Assembly: GCF_000003815.2 (NCBI RefSeq)
Contig: NC_049983.1
Span: 23,514,516-23,578,515, forward strand
Direction of reading: 5' to 3'
DNA: 64,000 nucleotides
DNA from: Branchiostoma floridae
Lineage: Eukaryota; Chordata; Leptocardii; Amphioxiformes; Branchiostomatidae
Made by a program: the position numbers and the translations under genes. This document shows positions 55,401 through 63,989 of this stretch, piece after piece; position 1 is the stretch's first letter, and each line of letters starts with the position of its first letter. The notes under the pieces are model-generated. The model searched no databases. It was not told where the DNA came from and saw only the letters and a list, made by a program, of their open reading frames with translations.

Positions 55401-56220
55401 ACGTTCACTATCATGAACGTTATCATATCATAACGAAGGCGAGGGACGCGCCGGTCGGGAAGGCGACGTGTGGACGCGCTGTGGTACAACGGAGGGTTAG
55501 CACCGCGGATGTGGGTGGTGAAAGGAATATGCATGGTGCTATAGCTAAAAGTACTAAAACAAACCTAATCAGAAGAAAATTCTGTGCTTTATATTGTAAA
55601 TATTGTAGCATCCATATATTGCTTCCCCTTCCTAAAGTAGCATAAACGTGAACACGGGTAAGACGTGCGGTCGCGCTGTGGAACAACGGTGGGACAGCAC
55701 CGCGAATGTGGGTGGTGAAAAGATTTGGGATGATGAAGTTTTTGTGTTACATACATACCCTTGTCTTAAGCTGTACATAATATAAGTATTGTGTGTCTTT
55801 TAAAACACACGAACATGACTAAAATGATTTGGTCAGTTAAGTTTGGCTATATCCATTTTAATCTCAAATTAAAATTTTTATACAACGACAGAAGTCTAGT
55901 GTCTGGTAAATATTACGTTTTGATGTTTTCTACCATCCATGCTACTGTCACGGTGGTAGGTGTTTTGCCGAGACTGCTACTACTATGTTCAAGACAAATG
56001 TAAACTATTCTATTTCTTGCAGCACACAAAATAGAAAAGTACATTGATGTTGACGGACGCGTTTTATCTCTTGTAGTACGAGGAAGAGGAGATAGTGGAG
56101 GAGTACATAGATGAGGAGGGGAACGTGGTCCGGACGGTCAGGAAGGTTCTCAAGAGGAAGCCCGGAACCGGCCCGCCTGGCAGGGAGGAGGAGCCTCGTG
56201 AGTCGAGTTTTAATTTGTAA
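32191..56220 (+). CDS. Large Arg/Gly/Ser-rich basic protein (24 exons), unrecognised
   Basis: Exons: 32191-32326, 33715-33836, 39565-39696, 40083-40154, 40441-40609, 41031-41125, 41521-41662, 42485-42626, 43023-43741, 44620-44782, 45334-45451, 45955-46091, 47150-47286, 47921-47948, 48392-48556, 49175-49345, 49864-50040, 50645-50772, 51064-51120, 51376-51448, 51649-51703, 51891-51957, 52275-52429 and 56077-56197. All phases agree, about 1,160 aa. The N-terminus (about 250 aa) is mixed and partly ordered (YIRVGGGFRHSYWYCKLIIQ). The middle is RGS-rich; exon 16 is a charged coiled-coil-like helix. A degenerate motif [YH]D-x-x-G-[NKR] recurs across exons. Exon 24 either splices on (GTGAGT, phase 1) or reads eight codons to TAA at 56218. 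I recognise no family. An RNA- or scaffold-binding role is guessed from composition only. Confidence 0.75.
33356..33706 (+). repeat. 13-bp minisatellite abutting the exon 2 acceptor, locus 2
   Basis: Units TTCTGTTCTAATG, TTCTGTTCTAGCG and TTCTGTACTTATA alternate as a 39-bp higher-order repeat. The last unit runs into TATGTCCCGCAG, the acceptor of exon 2 at 33715, so the array supplies the pyrimidine tract. The same 13-mer forms the array at 28338. Confidence 0.9.
33445..33488 (+). pseudogene. Diverged copy of the 5' half of exon 2
   Basis: After an AAGGCAG acceptor-like end it reads (G)LSAKDLDEEVIRA in the exon frame, against GLGGEALAEEVLRA in real exon 2 (33715 onward). It stops inside the minisatellite with no good donor (next is GTTCTG). 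Similarity is clearer in protein than DNA, so it is old or was once used. Confidence 0.7.
33837..39564 (+). other. 5.7-kb intron 2 of the Arg-rich gene
   Basis: No exon was found. It holds a (GTTT)n run at 33847-33885, a poly-C run near 34740-34751 and a diverged direct duplication. That duplication pairs 37711-37790 with 37957-38040 (shared: GGTRTCAAACGCC, TCGAAA, GTCGAAAACAAC, GAAAYCATT). Confidence 0.6.
41740..41978. mobile_element. Inverted-repeat element with hammerhead-like core
   Basis: The ends TAAGAGACTCTTTTTACACA and GCGTAAAAAGAGTCTCTTTA are inverted, as are CCAGTGCTTTATTCTCACCG / CGGTGAGAATAAAGCACTGG just inside. It looks like two partial copies head to head. The minus strand of the left half (41818-41776) carries CTGAAGA, a GGTGAC/GTCACC stem, then GAAAC-GTC. 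It lies in intron 7 of the Arg-rich gene. Related copies are at 46170 and 13588. Confidence 0.75.
42395..42470 (+). repeat. Probable retrotransposon 3' tail
   Basis: TTTGTACCTTGTACAGTTG followed by CAATAAAGTTATTATCAT closely resembles 50888-50940 (TTTGTACTTTGTACAATTG, then AATAAAGGTATTATTATTG). Such AATAAA plus ATT-repeat ends are typical of LINE or SINE 3' termini. It sits just before exon 8. Confidence 0.45.
43783..44570. repeat. Nested inverted repeats in intron 9
   Basis: AAAGTCCGCATCTCC (43784) is mirrored by GGAGATGCGGACTTT (near 44000). Separately, AATAGCCTCCATG...ATTGCCGT (44360-44397) is mirrored by ACGGCAATG...ATGGAGGCTATT (44515-44562). These are probably two foldback elements. 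Confidence 0.55.
46165..46423. mobile_element. Inverted-repeat element with hammerhead-like core, second copy
   Basis: It begins CTGAATAAAGAGACTATTTT and ends AAAATAGTCTCTTTATTCAG, perfect inverted ends. Near the right end, plus strand 46340-46382, it has TTGCC-CCGAAGA, stem GGTGAC/GTCATC, GAAAC-GTC, GGTGA. The interior shares GGTTCACATTGTAC and GCGGTCACAAAACG with the 41740 copy. It lies in intron 12, between a duplicated exon 12 donor (46091 and 46430). Confidence 0.8.
47333..47470. repeat. ~138-bp inverted repeat
   Basis: CGTAGAAATGGAACAAATAG with flanks at 47353-47381 is the reverse complement of 47420-47449, and the outer parts match with mismatches to 47470. It lies just past exon 13 and is a small foldback element. 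Confidence 0.85.
47571..47629. repeat. Perfect 59-bp palindrome
   Basis: Two 29-bp arms with no mismatch flank a single central G (47600). The left arm begins AAGATGTACACATGTTGTCC and the right arm ends GGACAACATGTGTACATCTT. It is intronic between exons 13 and 14. Confidence 0.95.
48280..48350 (+). repeat. Dispersed ~70-bp repeat, copy 2
   Basis: It matches 371-441 with about four substitutions and the same orientation. It lies 42 nt upstream of exon 15 of the Arg-rich gene. Confidence 0.8.
48540..48850 (+). repeat. Exon 15 end and donor, repeated about three times
   Basis: Exon 15 ends GACTCCGAGTATGTTACATT with the donor at 48557. Echoes: GACACGGAGTACGTTACATT at 48667-48686 and CACAGTGTACGTTACATGTT near 48811-48832, each followed by an AGTAGG/AGTAGAAGG block. 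The period is about 115-150 bp. Confidence 0.75.
49560..49860 (+). repeat. 300-bp pyrimidine-rich tract before exon 17
   Basis: Nearly all C/T on the plus strand, built from CCTT, CCCT and TTCATCCA units, running to the CTAACAG acceptor at 49863. It is an outsized polypyrimidine tract and a potential triplex-forming sequence. Confidence 0.9.
50090..50360 (+). repeat. (AATC)n microsatellite with an exon 17 echo
   Basis: AATC repeats fill much of intron 17. At 50176-50198 GGGTACGAGGATCCATGCGT copies the exon 17 end and donor region GGATACGACGATCCGTAAGT (50029-50046). Confidence 0.7.
52349..53013 (+). repeat. Exon 23 3' half plus donor, four to five tandem copies
   Basis: The exon segment beginning CGGTACGACTGGGA recurs at 52349 (real), 52484, 52616 and 52760. 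Each is about 82 bp and separated by (AATC)n, and copies 1-3 end in GAGGTAAGA. Copy 4 lost the donor, and a fifth fragment lies at 52980-53013 (GAACTGGAGCCCAAACCGCC). Copies 2-4 have no AG acceptor, so only copy 1 can be exonic. Near-identity implies recent expansion. Confidence 0.95.
52955..53115 (-). repeat. tRNA-derived SINE, reverse orientation
   Basis: The minus strand reads CTGTGGCACAATCGGCAGGG, then GGTTCTGGGTTCGAATCCGT (a clear B box GGTTCGAATCC) and CTTGTGCCCTTGGCTTGG. It is fused at one end to the fifth exon 23 echo. Confidence 0.75.
53120..54600. other. No exon seen in this part of intron 23
   Basis: Only short ORFs without domain or splice support. The intron continues to exon 24 at 56077. 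Confidence 0.6.
54655..54900 (+). repeat. ~75-bp tandem repeat, three units
   Basis: Each unit has GTCGCGTCCAGACTTGGTGA, an ACCAA block, CGTCAGAC and TTGCACAAGAAGTATAAGA. The units sit directly upstream of a candidate exon (54934-55038). Confidence 0.85.
54934..55038 (+). CDS. Candidate extra exon of the Arg-rich gene
   Basis: Exons 23 and 24 join at phase 0, so an optional phase 0-0 exon is possible. This 105-bp stretch is open in the needed frame and ends GAG|GTACGCG. It encodes 35 residues beginning SAGNLETADEGTP and rich in Gly/Pro/Glu. The acceptor (TTGAG at 54933, or AGAG at 54915) has a poor pyrimidine tract. In its favour, the following tandem repeat starts at the supposed junction, as at other real exon ends in this window. 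Confidence 0.35.
55027..55735 (+). repeat. Alternating dimeric tandem repeat (~205 / ~406 bp)
   Basis: Type A units at about 55027 and 55433 contain GCGCCGGTCGGGAAGGCGAC. Type B units at about 55255 and 55663 have AAGACGTGC then GCTG(C/T)GGAACAACGG. All four share an (A)CAACGG...AGCACCGCGGATG-like core. The A-to-A spacing is about 406 bp, so the array is a duplicated dimer. Confidence 0.85.
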
Positions 56221-56470
56221 TTAAAATCAACTTTAAGCATTCATTTCATACATTTTCAGTTATTCTAAGTAATTAGACGGGGGGGGGGCTATTGAAAATG
56301 ATGAAAATGGATGAATTAATTGTAAATGGAGGGGTGAGCAGGAATGAAGGAACCTCGTGTGTCCACTTCTGAACTGAACATTTGGATCTGTTTTTCGTAG
56401 TTTAAGTGCATCGACTTTAAGCATTTGTTTGATACATTTCCAGTTATTTTTAAAAGAGACTGAACGGGGA
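56190..56470 (+). repeat. Exon 24 end and intron start, duplicated
   Basis: GAGCCTCGTGAGTCGAG (exon end plus donor) is echoed by GAACCTCGTGTGTCCAC at 56349. CGACTTTAAGCATTTGTTTG at 56409 copies CAACTTTAAGCATTCATTTC at 56227. The following CATTTTCAGTTATT and CATTTCCAGTTATT also match. Confidence 0.7.
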
Positions 56471-56700
56471 CAAATCTAAACAGTAGGGAGGAGCTATACA
56501 AAAATTAAGAAATGGGATAGATCAAATTTAAAGAGGAGGGGTTCATTCTTCCTTTTGGTAGTTCACAGTTAAATCAAAGATAGGCAACTTTTGTTAAACT
56601 TATCTCCAAGGAAATTCAGTTCAAGAGTGCCTTAATCAACATTCCAAGGACCCAGTCATGTACGGCACCAGCCGACCTCCTGTCCGCCCCTCCCATTAGT

Positions 56701-56802
56701 CCATTGTCTGTCCAAAAGCCGTGAATCACGACTGACAGCAACAGAACGTAACCATTGTCTGTCTCGAGGCCGTAAATCACGACTGATAGCAACAGAACGT
56801 AA
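56701..56802 (+). repeat. 51-bp tandem duplication
   Basis: CCATTGTCTGTC...CAACAGAACGTAA occurs twice head to tail, with about five differences. Confidence 0.9.
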
Positions 56803-56809
56803 CCCTTTT

Positions 56810-58113
56810 GTCTTGACGTCACGTCGGTCAACAAGATGATTGATGTCCGTACGAAATGGGGTCATCCAAGGCTATCTACTGGGCTGTGCTATTTTAAGAG
56901 AACAGAGTATCGGTTGATTTTTGTCATAGAATGAATCTTCCGAATAAAACTGAATGTTCCAAAAAATTCTATTGCCAAATCGTTTTTGGAAATACTTTTC
57001 TTCTGCAGGGGAATAGGAGTTCCCAAGATTTGTACCATATCTCTGTTCTTAGTCAAAGGAAAATGACTAATTTCTTCATGCACATGCCAGCAGATACCAT
57101 TGCTATAACTTCAGCAAATGGAGGATAAAATTAGTCGAAACCATTCACCCCTCAGCTTATATTTGAAAAATGAGGGAACATTCTACCCGCGATCTGGCAT
57201 GTGAAGATATTTACTGCTGGCAAACAAATACTGACAGCGACATTCATTTCCCCATTACGTGCCCTCCATTAAAGCTAAAAAAAGCCTGTCATGTAGATCA
57301 ATATGATGACGTCACTATCACGAGCATTTAAACTGTCAAAGAAGTACACTAATCATCACAATCATTTGGCTGTATTGCACGAATGATACGAAACCGCTTT
57401 AAGATTAGTATGTTTTGTGCGTGTTACCTAGACACGGTGAGCTTTGTGTCTATTTCTGCACAATAATTCCAATCAAGCACCGAGTAAAAGAGTTATTGAA
57501 GAGTCTAGACACAAAACACATAAAAGAAATGGGGAGAAATAAATCTCTAACATTGACAACAACAAAAGACACTCCGACAATTACTGTTAAAGGCTGTGTA
57601 ACTATAACCTGTCCCAGATGACGCAAACGAGGAAGTGATTAATGCTTAACCATCTATCTTTCATTATTCAACTCACATGAAAAATTATACTAACCTAACA
57701 ACGTTTGGAACGGCCCATTTATGAGATATAAACACAGCAAAAACAGTCTTTAATGATATCTTAATATGCATATGTTACAATTTGAAAATGTGAAAAATAG
57801 TAATGAGATACCCCTTGCTTCAAAAGTATTCAACGGTCTTTAATCTATTAAGAGTGTTGCCTTTTTAGATTCTTGGTACCCGTAATATTCTTCAAATGGT
57901 ACCACCTAGTCATCTTTACAATGCACTTAGAAACCAAGATCGTTATGACACAATCAAACGCATAGATGCCATTCTACCATACGGCTTTAGCGAGCAAGTT
58001 CAAATGAACACACAGCGGGCTCTTTGCAGAGCTTTCCTCCCCTGATAGCCAAACCTTGACATCGAGTTTCCTGTGATAGTTTTTATCGTGTGTGTGTGGA
58101 TAAGTATAAGTAG
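56810..58113. other. Stretch between the Arg-rich and EF-hand coding blocks
   Basis: No convincing exon. If the two blocks are one gene, a small exon entering at phase 1 and leaving at phase 0 should lie here or between 56198 and 56810. None was identified. Confidence 0.5.
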
Positions 58114-58119
58114 TCAAAC

Positions 58120-61100
58120 ATGTTGAAGAATCTGAGGAATCGCAATTTTAAGTCTGTCGCCACCGTTATCAAACTAGTGACGGGTCTGCGGAGGGTGAAC
58201 CAGATCTTCCGGAAGGGCGGGGAGAAGATGCTGCAGCGGCTGAAGAACCTCATCGCGGCCTGCGAGCTGGACGACGACATGTTCCTCACCGACATAGACG
58301 AGAGGGGTAAGAGATAGATATTCATTCTTAGTAACGTTTTATATACCTATACATATTCAGTAGTACAACTCAACCTCGCACGTTTATTCTTAATTAATGA
58401 CAAACCAATGCAAACGAAAAGTACTGAATAGGCCAGCTATGACACCTTTACAGGTTTGCATTAGTGAGAAACTCAAAATACTACTTCATGTATCACCACC
58501 CTATCAATAGTACCTTGCCTCGCCTTTTTCTATTGACATCCTTCTTTTCATGCTACTGATAGTAAAATGAGAAGATACAGAAAAAGATAAGCAGACAGGT
58601 GTGTATCTATTTGTAAATTGTAAGGCACTAAGTATATTCATTTAAGATAGAGAGGGTCGTTGTAGCAACATAGGCAAGTAGCAGTGATCCATATGATTTA
58701 TGAATGAACCAAACTGAGAAAGCCATATCATCCTGCTAGATATTTGAGAACAATCATGCTAACGTCTACCATCTTTTGCACCTCCCCAGACTCCTCCATA
58801 GACTTCCTGTCCCATTACCACCTGATCGCCGGCCACAAGCTGGAGGGGTACGCCAAGGCCTTCATCGTGGAGGATCTAGATGAGGACAACATCTTGAACT
58901 TACAGGTAGGGCTGTAGTCCAGTACTTATTGCCTTCAGCATTGGAAGTAACCTATGGTGAAATCTAATGTTATAGACAAGGCCTTCATTGTGAAAGATCT
59001 GAACGAGAATTACGTCTTCAATCTTTATATATGTCTCTAATTTCTAGCAAACTATCACTTTCTCGCCAATGTAAGCTTCTAAAAACACCGTAGCTAGGTT
59101 GTTTACACTTTCTTTCGGTACACTAGATTAGTTTTCTATGTGTGTTGCTCAAAATATACCCTGTCCAGTCAAACGAATAAATTCAACCATGGATGCTATT
59201 ATCTAATCTGACAAGAGTCCATGGCCAAAACAGTCATCTTTACTGTGGACTTAAGTTGCATATAAAAGTGAACAGAATTAAAAGTATGGACAAAGCCCAC
59301 GTGATGTTACTGAAAGTTCCTCCTTTGTCTTTGTTGACTTCATCCTTGGTACTCACCATGATTTGGCATTCTATACTCTACATCAGATTCTGCACTTGTT
59401 TGCTCAATATTTGAAGCCACAGATAATGGCGTTTGACACCGGCACTTAGCCTATTAAGTGCAGCCAGGTGTGATTATTTGAGTCAAACGTTTCTCTGAAA
59501 AGCAGTATTCACATCTCTGACATACTCTCTAAATGCCTGTGAATATTTAAGTACCCTGAAAATAGAAGCCTTTTACTTGTCGTTCTGATCGTATCACTCA
59601 CACCTGGTGTTTTTGTCTCCCTTTTCAGGAAACTCGGATCGCCCTGGAGGGTATCCAGAGCATCACAAACGTCTCCAGAAAACAAACGGACTACGTTCTC
59701 AGGGTAAGATGAACAACTGTTCCAACATTTTCTCCAAAGTATCAACTATGTCGCCATAGATACAAAACAAAACAAAACATATGTTTTAGACTAGAAATTA
59801 ATACAGTGTCAAAATTCATGCATGTAAATTGTTCTCAAGGAAAGCTTCGAAGTATTACAATGTCGCCTGTATATGAGAAGAAACAACGAACTATGGAAAT
59901 CAAGACATTAACATCAACCCCATCGCATAATTTATGCAAGCAACTCATTTTCAGAATCACTCAAGATTCATTAGGCTGTATCTGACGTTACCTAATATTA
60001 CCCTCACCCAAATCATGACGTCATTTCCCTTTCCGCCCACCAGGTTCTCGGTATAGACGACTCCACTCACGTGACCTTTAGGATGTTCGCAGTCATCGCG
60101 GCCCTGTGTGAGCGGATGTGTACATTAGAGTAAGTCATTATCAAATTCAGTAGATGCTGTTATATTAATGAAGCTAGAACATCTTTAAAAAAATACACAT
60201 ACTAACAATCAAACAGAATCATTTGAATGAACCACGATATATGGCGCTTACGATGTAAAGCAAACACGTAGCAATTTCAGGTTGTCTACGTCATGTTAGA
60301 GGGACGTACACATTTGTGCAGATGGTTGATATATTGGATAAGTGTACGATGGCTGGCAAAACATGTAACTAACATTTTTCTTGCATTTTCTTACAGTTAC
60401 AAGGAAAAATACTGGATGGAGCTGACAAACCTGATGGACATTGAGAGGAAAATGGCGCTCTACAAGGTACTGAAACGCCGTCTACCGACCAACCGCTACT
60501 TTTGCTATTTATTTTAACCTCGAGAACATCTGTCTTTCTGTTCTGGCTCCTGATATTTAGGCATTGGCATTACAAATAGCAAGGGAACAGGAAACTGTCT
60601 ACAGTGAAATGACTGATTCTCTATATACATAGTTTATTGTTTGATTCTTTTGTGCCATGAAGAGAGAAAGAATGACAGAGTACTTTTAGAAAGAAAAGAT
60701 TTCGTGTCCTTCCCAATCTTACATGACTAGAGCCTAGAGTACCAATTCCATTGTTGTCCACTGGCTGGTTCCTTTGATACAAAACTAATTGCTTCATTGA
60801 CTCTTTTATGCCAGGATGAGAGAAAGTGTGACGGAAAGTATCTTTAGAAAGAAAGATTTCGTGTAGAGTCCAATTTCTTGTCTTTCCAAATAAATTCTTA
60901 CATGAATAGAGTGACTTACCAGTTCCATTGTCGTCCCCTCCAGGCGATGTTCTACTGCAACGTGAACTCTGACCGCAGTGCGAACTACATCAAGGCGGAC
61001 TCGCTGCGGATCGAACTCATCGCAGGGGGTCTGAACCGGTACCAGGAGGAGTACATCATGTCCAGGATACAGATCAACGAGTACAGAGAGGTAAACTTTG

Positions 61101-63336
61101 TCCGATTTGTATCTCGTTAGCAACTATGGGATCTCAACGTTTAGTCCTTGACTTCGTCGACCCAAACTTCTAGGTAGCAAGAGTGATACAGTATGTCCAG
61201 GATAAAAGTCAATGAGTACAGAGAGGTAAAGTTATAAATTTTTTTGTTGGTAAGAAATAGCCTTTGTGGACATCAAAAAGCCAGATATTAATCTCATTAG
61301 CAACAGTGAGATCTCAATGTTTAGTCTTTGACTGCGGTTTTTCGACCTGGAAGGAGAGGGTGGACTTGGTCCGGGAAAGCAGCCCGCGATGATGATGATT
61401 TTCGACCCAACATTTAATGTAGCAAGAGTGATGCGGCATGTCTGGGATAAAGATCAAAGAGTAAAAAGAGGCACTTCACTTGTTGAGTGATCATGAGTAG
61501 CAACAATGCTCTTGAACCTGTATTCTGATGGGCACATAGCTGTTCGACTTGCAATCCCTCGAAGCTGTGACTAATTAAGACTTTATTTTAGCTGTTGGTC
61601 CTGTGTTCACGTTGGAAGAGAACCGTACCTTCAGTTCAGTTCAGTCATCTATTTTCTGGTGACACTATGAAATCCCTCCAGACGGTTCTGTCTCGCATGA
61701 CAGACAGGAGGTACGTACGTACGTACCTTCAGCAAGTTTTTTAAAAACCCAAGACAACATGTAAGTGTAGGACGAGGCAATCTTGGTTGCAGTGATGTTA
61801 AATGACATGTTCATTTTTTTATCATGACCAGGTGTCTTTCTTGGACTACATGGCATACATCCCGTTGTTCCTGTCCATGCACGAGAAGATCTGCGACAAC
61901 CCGCTGGACAACTCGCGGAACAAGTACGCCATGCGGGTCGGCTCGCCCGTCATGCGGGACCAGATGCCGCTGGGGCTGCCGCTCAGACTGGCCGCCGCCT
62001 CCATGAAACCGTTCAAGGTACGTGTCAGCACCTCATTGAGTGATCTTATTCTGTCTCGAGAGTATGGTTTCTATATCAAACATTGAATGACTTGCCATAT
62101 GGCGTTCAATCTGCTACGTCTACGTTTCGACAGAAGCTTCTCATGTATACAAATCAGTCAATTTTATTGGAATTTAGATATAACTTGTGATGACTTTTAT
62201 GTAGTTTGTATGTTTCAAAATAAAGATTTAGAGATAAACATTCCTTTCTTTAAAGCAGCTGTAATTTTATCGGTATTGCAATGTCGACCTCTTTCTTCAA
62301 TGTCAACAAAAGCGACAGAAACGAGAATTATCTTAAGAATGATATTGTCAAGGCTACACATTGTAAACTGAAGTTATGCCATTAAGACTATTACTGTTTC
62401 TCGGGCATCTTTGGAGGTGGTACAGGATAACATGACAGTGAATAACGCCCCCTGCTTTTACCCCCAGGTACCGCAGGAGATTCTAGACGAAGTGGAGGCT
62501 CTGTCGACGCTAGACACGCTGAAGAACGCCCCCAATATGGTGCGCCTGCGCGCGCTGAAGATGAAGCAGCGCGGCATGACCAAGAGCACCAGCACCACCA
62601 GTCTGGAGAAGTGGAACGCTGACGCCACGCACAACATGGCCAACAAGTACGTATTGATGTCTTCATATCCGCACAGGAAGGAACAGATCAGGGACATGGT
62701 GTGTGTATGTTTGTCTGCAAGAGTGAGTTGTGTATGTGTAAGTGTGCGAGGCATGACCAAGAGCACCAGCACCACCAGTCTGGAGAAGTGGAACGCTGAC
62801 GCCACGCACAACATGGCCAACAAGTATGGAACGGTTAATCTTTCTCCGTCTAGCAAGGAACAGATCGTGATCATGGAATCTTTGTGTGTGTGTGTGTGCT
62901 TGTCTGTGTCTGCATGAGTGAGTTTGTGTATGTGTAAGTAAAAGTAAACAAACATGTCGTCACAATCCAGTATAGTAACCCAAAACGTACGGGTGGCTCC
63001 TTGAGCCTTGTTTTGTGGTGAACCATAAGTATATGAAAACGTGTATATGTGTCTGTATGAGACACTGTGTGTGTGTGTGTGCGTGCGCTTTTGCTACTGT
63101 GTGTGTACATGTGAGGTTGTATTAGCTAAGCTTCTCAATATTTTCTGAAGTTATTTACTACCAAAAATGTATTTTACTTAAGAATAGCTAATCTTCTTAG
63201 TTGTATCTTGTCTCTAATTGCGTACAGATAATGTTTATTCCTCGTGATATATTCTAAAGAACATTCGTGATACTGATCATAAAACTTATGTCCCTTCTAC
63301 AGCATTGCAACGCTTATTGGTGGAGTGAACCAATGA
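58120..63336 (+). CDS. EF-hand-like protein, or the C-terminal part of the preceding gene
   Basis: Exons: 58120-58306, 58790-58905, 59629-59703, 60044-60129, 60397-60466, 60944-61090, 61832-62017, 62468-62646 and 63303-63336. Phases are consistent: 359 aa, stop TGA at 63334. Residues 1-60 are basic and helical. A canonical EF-hand loop lies at 91-102 (D-x-D-x-D-x-I-x-N-x-x-E), preceded by a helix ending AFIVE. Further degenerate EF-like segments lie near 127-150 (IDDSTHVTFRMF), 184-197 (NSDRSANYIKAD) and 225-245 (VSFLDYMAYIPLF), so the fold is probably a calmodulin-like pair of lobes, mostly not calcium-binding. The start is uncertain: the only acceptor in phase is weak (AAGTAG at 58113) and needs phase 0, while exon 24 of the upstream gene leaves phase 1. 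No named family is recognised. Confidence 0.75.
58978..59028 (+). pseudogene. Echo of exon 2 3' half (EF-hand gene)
   Basis: AAGGCCTTCATTGTGAAAGA and the following 30 nt mirror exon 2 positions 58855-58905 (AAGGCCTTCATCGTGGAGGA). The frame stays open (KAFIVKDLNENYVFNLY), but there is no donor or acceptor. The substitutions break the EF-hand acidic residues. Confidence 0.8.
60647..60930 (+). repeat. ~155-bp tandem duplication upstream of exon 6
   Basis: Segments starting CTTTTGTGCCATGAAGAGAG (about 60648) and CTCTTTTATGCCAGGATGAG (about 60801) share AGAAAGAAA, AGATTTCGTGT, CTTACATGA, TAGAG and CCATTGT(T/C)GTCC in order. The second copy runs into the real acceptor. Confidence 0.8.
61058..61475 (+). 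repeat. Exon 6 end and donor, three copies
   Basis: The real exon end ATGTCCAGGATACAGATCAA...GTACAGAGAGGTAAA (61058-61094) is echoed at 61193-61230 (ATGTCCAGGATAAAAGTCAA) and 61438-61473 (ATGTCTGGGATAAAGATCAA). Intervening sequence (TTAGCAAC, GATCTCAA, GTTTAGTC, GACCCAA, TAGCAAGAGTGAT) is repeated as well. Confidence 0.9.
62574..62828 (+). repeat. Exon 8 3' half and donor, duplicated
   Basis: GGCATGACCAAGAGCACCAG through ATGGCCAACAAGTA (62574-62649) recurs at 62750-62826 with perfect coding identity by eye. The flanking CGCACAGGAAGGAACAGATC is echoed as TAGCAAGGAACAGATC. Copy 2 retains a weaker donor (GTATGG). This is a very recent duplication. Confidence 0.95.
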
Positions 63337-63983
63337 CGTTGAAAGAGTCACCCAACCAACGAGCCGTCTGCTGCAATAGACCATGAGAGCAACGTCAACC
63401 GTCGACATCTAAAAACTGCGCCCTCTACTCGATAGATAAACTGTGGCTTTGTCTGAGATGTATATTATGCATTTTGTGGAAAAAATGAATGGCTATATCC
63501 GTCCTACGCATACGCTGCCGTCGTGCCAAAAGTATCTCATTGTATCATGACGTCTGTATAAAAGTTATGACTTGTATATGTATGTTTTAGAATATATTGT
63601 GACGACAGACAAATGATTCTTGTTGAGTTTTAGTCCCAATATGTTGTAATAATGTTCTACTCGAGTCAAATGCAAATCTATGTCTAAAACAAGATAAAAT
63701 CGTCTGTTAGCTTTTATCTGTTGCTTTACGCAAAGTGAAGCAGAGCTATTGCATGGTCGCATGGACACTTTTGCGTGTCAATGAAGCTTCTTGAAAGGGT
63801 CAGTTCTTTTCGCTTTCATGGTGTATTCCATCTGCAGAAGCATGTCATGACTGAAGAATAGAGATTCTGAGCTGTGCTTGTTATTCTTAAAATGCTCGAA
63901 ACCATTCCGTCGTCCTAAAAGAACTTTGTGTATTTTTACAAATGTTTGTGAGTTGACACATCACTGTGTCGTACTGTGCGAAA

Positions 63984-63989
63984 AATAAA
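63984..63989 (+). terminator. Poly(A) signal AATAAA
   Basis: A canonical AATAAA 650 nt after the stop at 63336, 12 nt from the window end. The preceding 650 nt have no coding signal and fit a 3' UTR. Confidence 0.75.
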
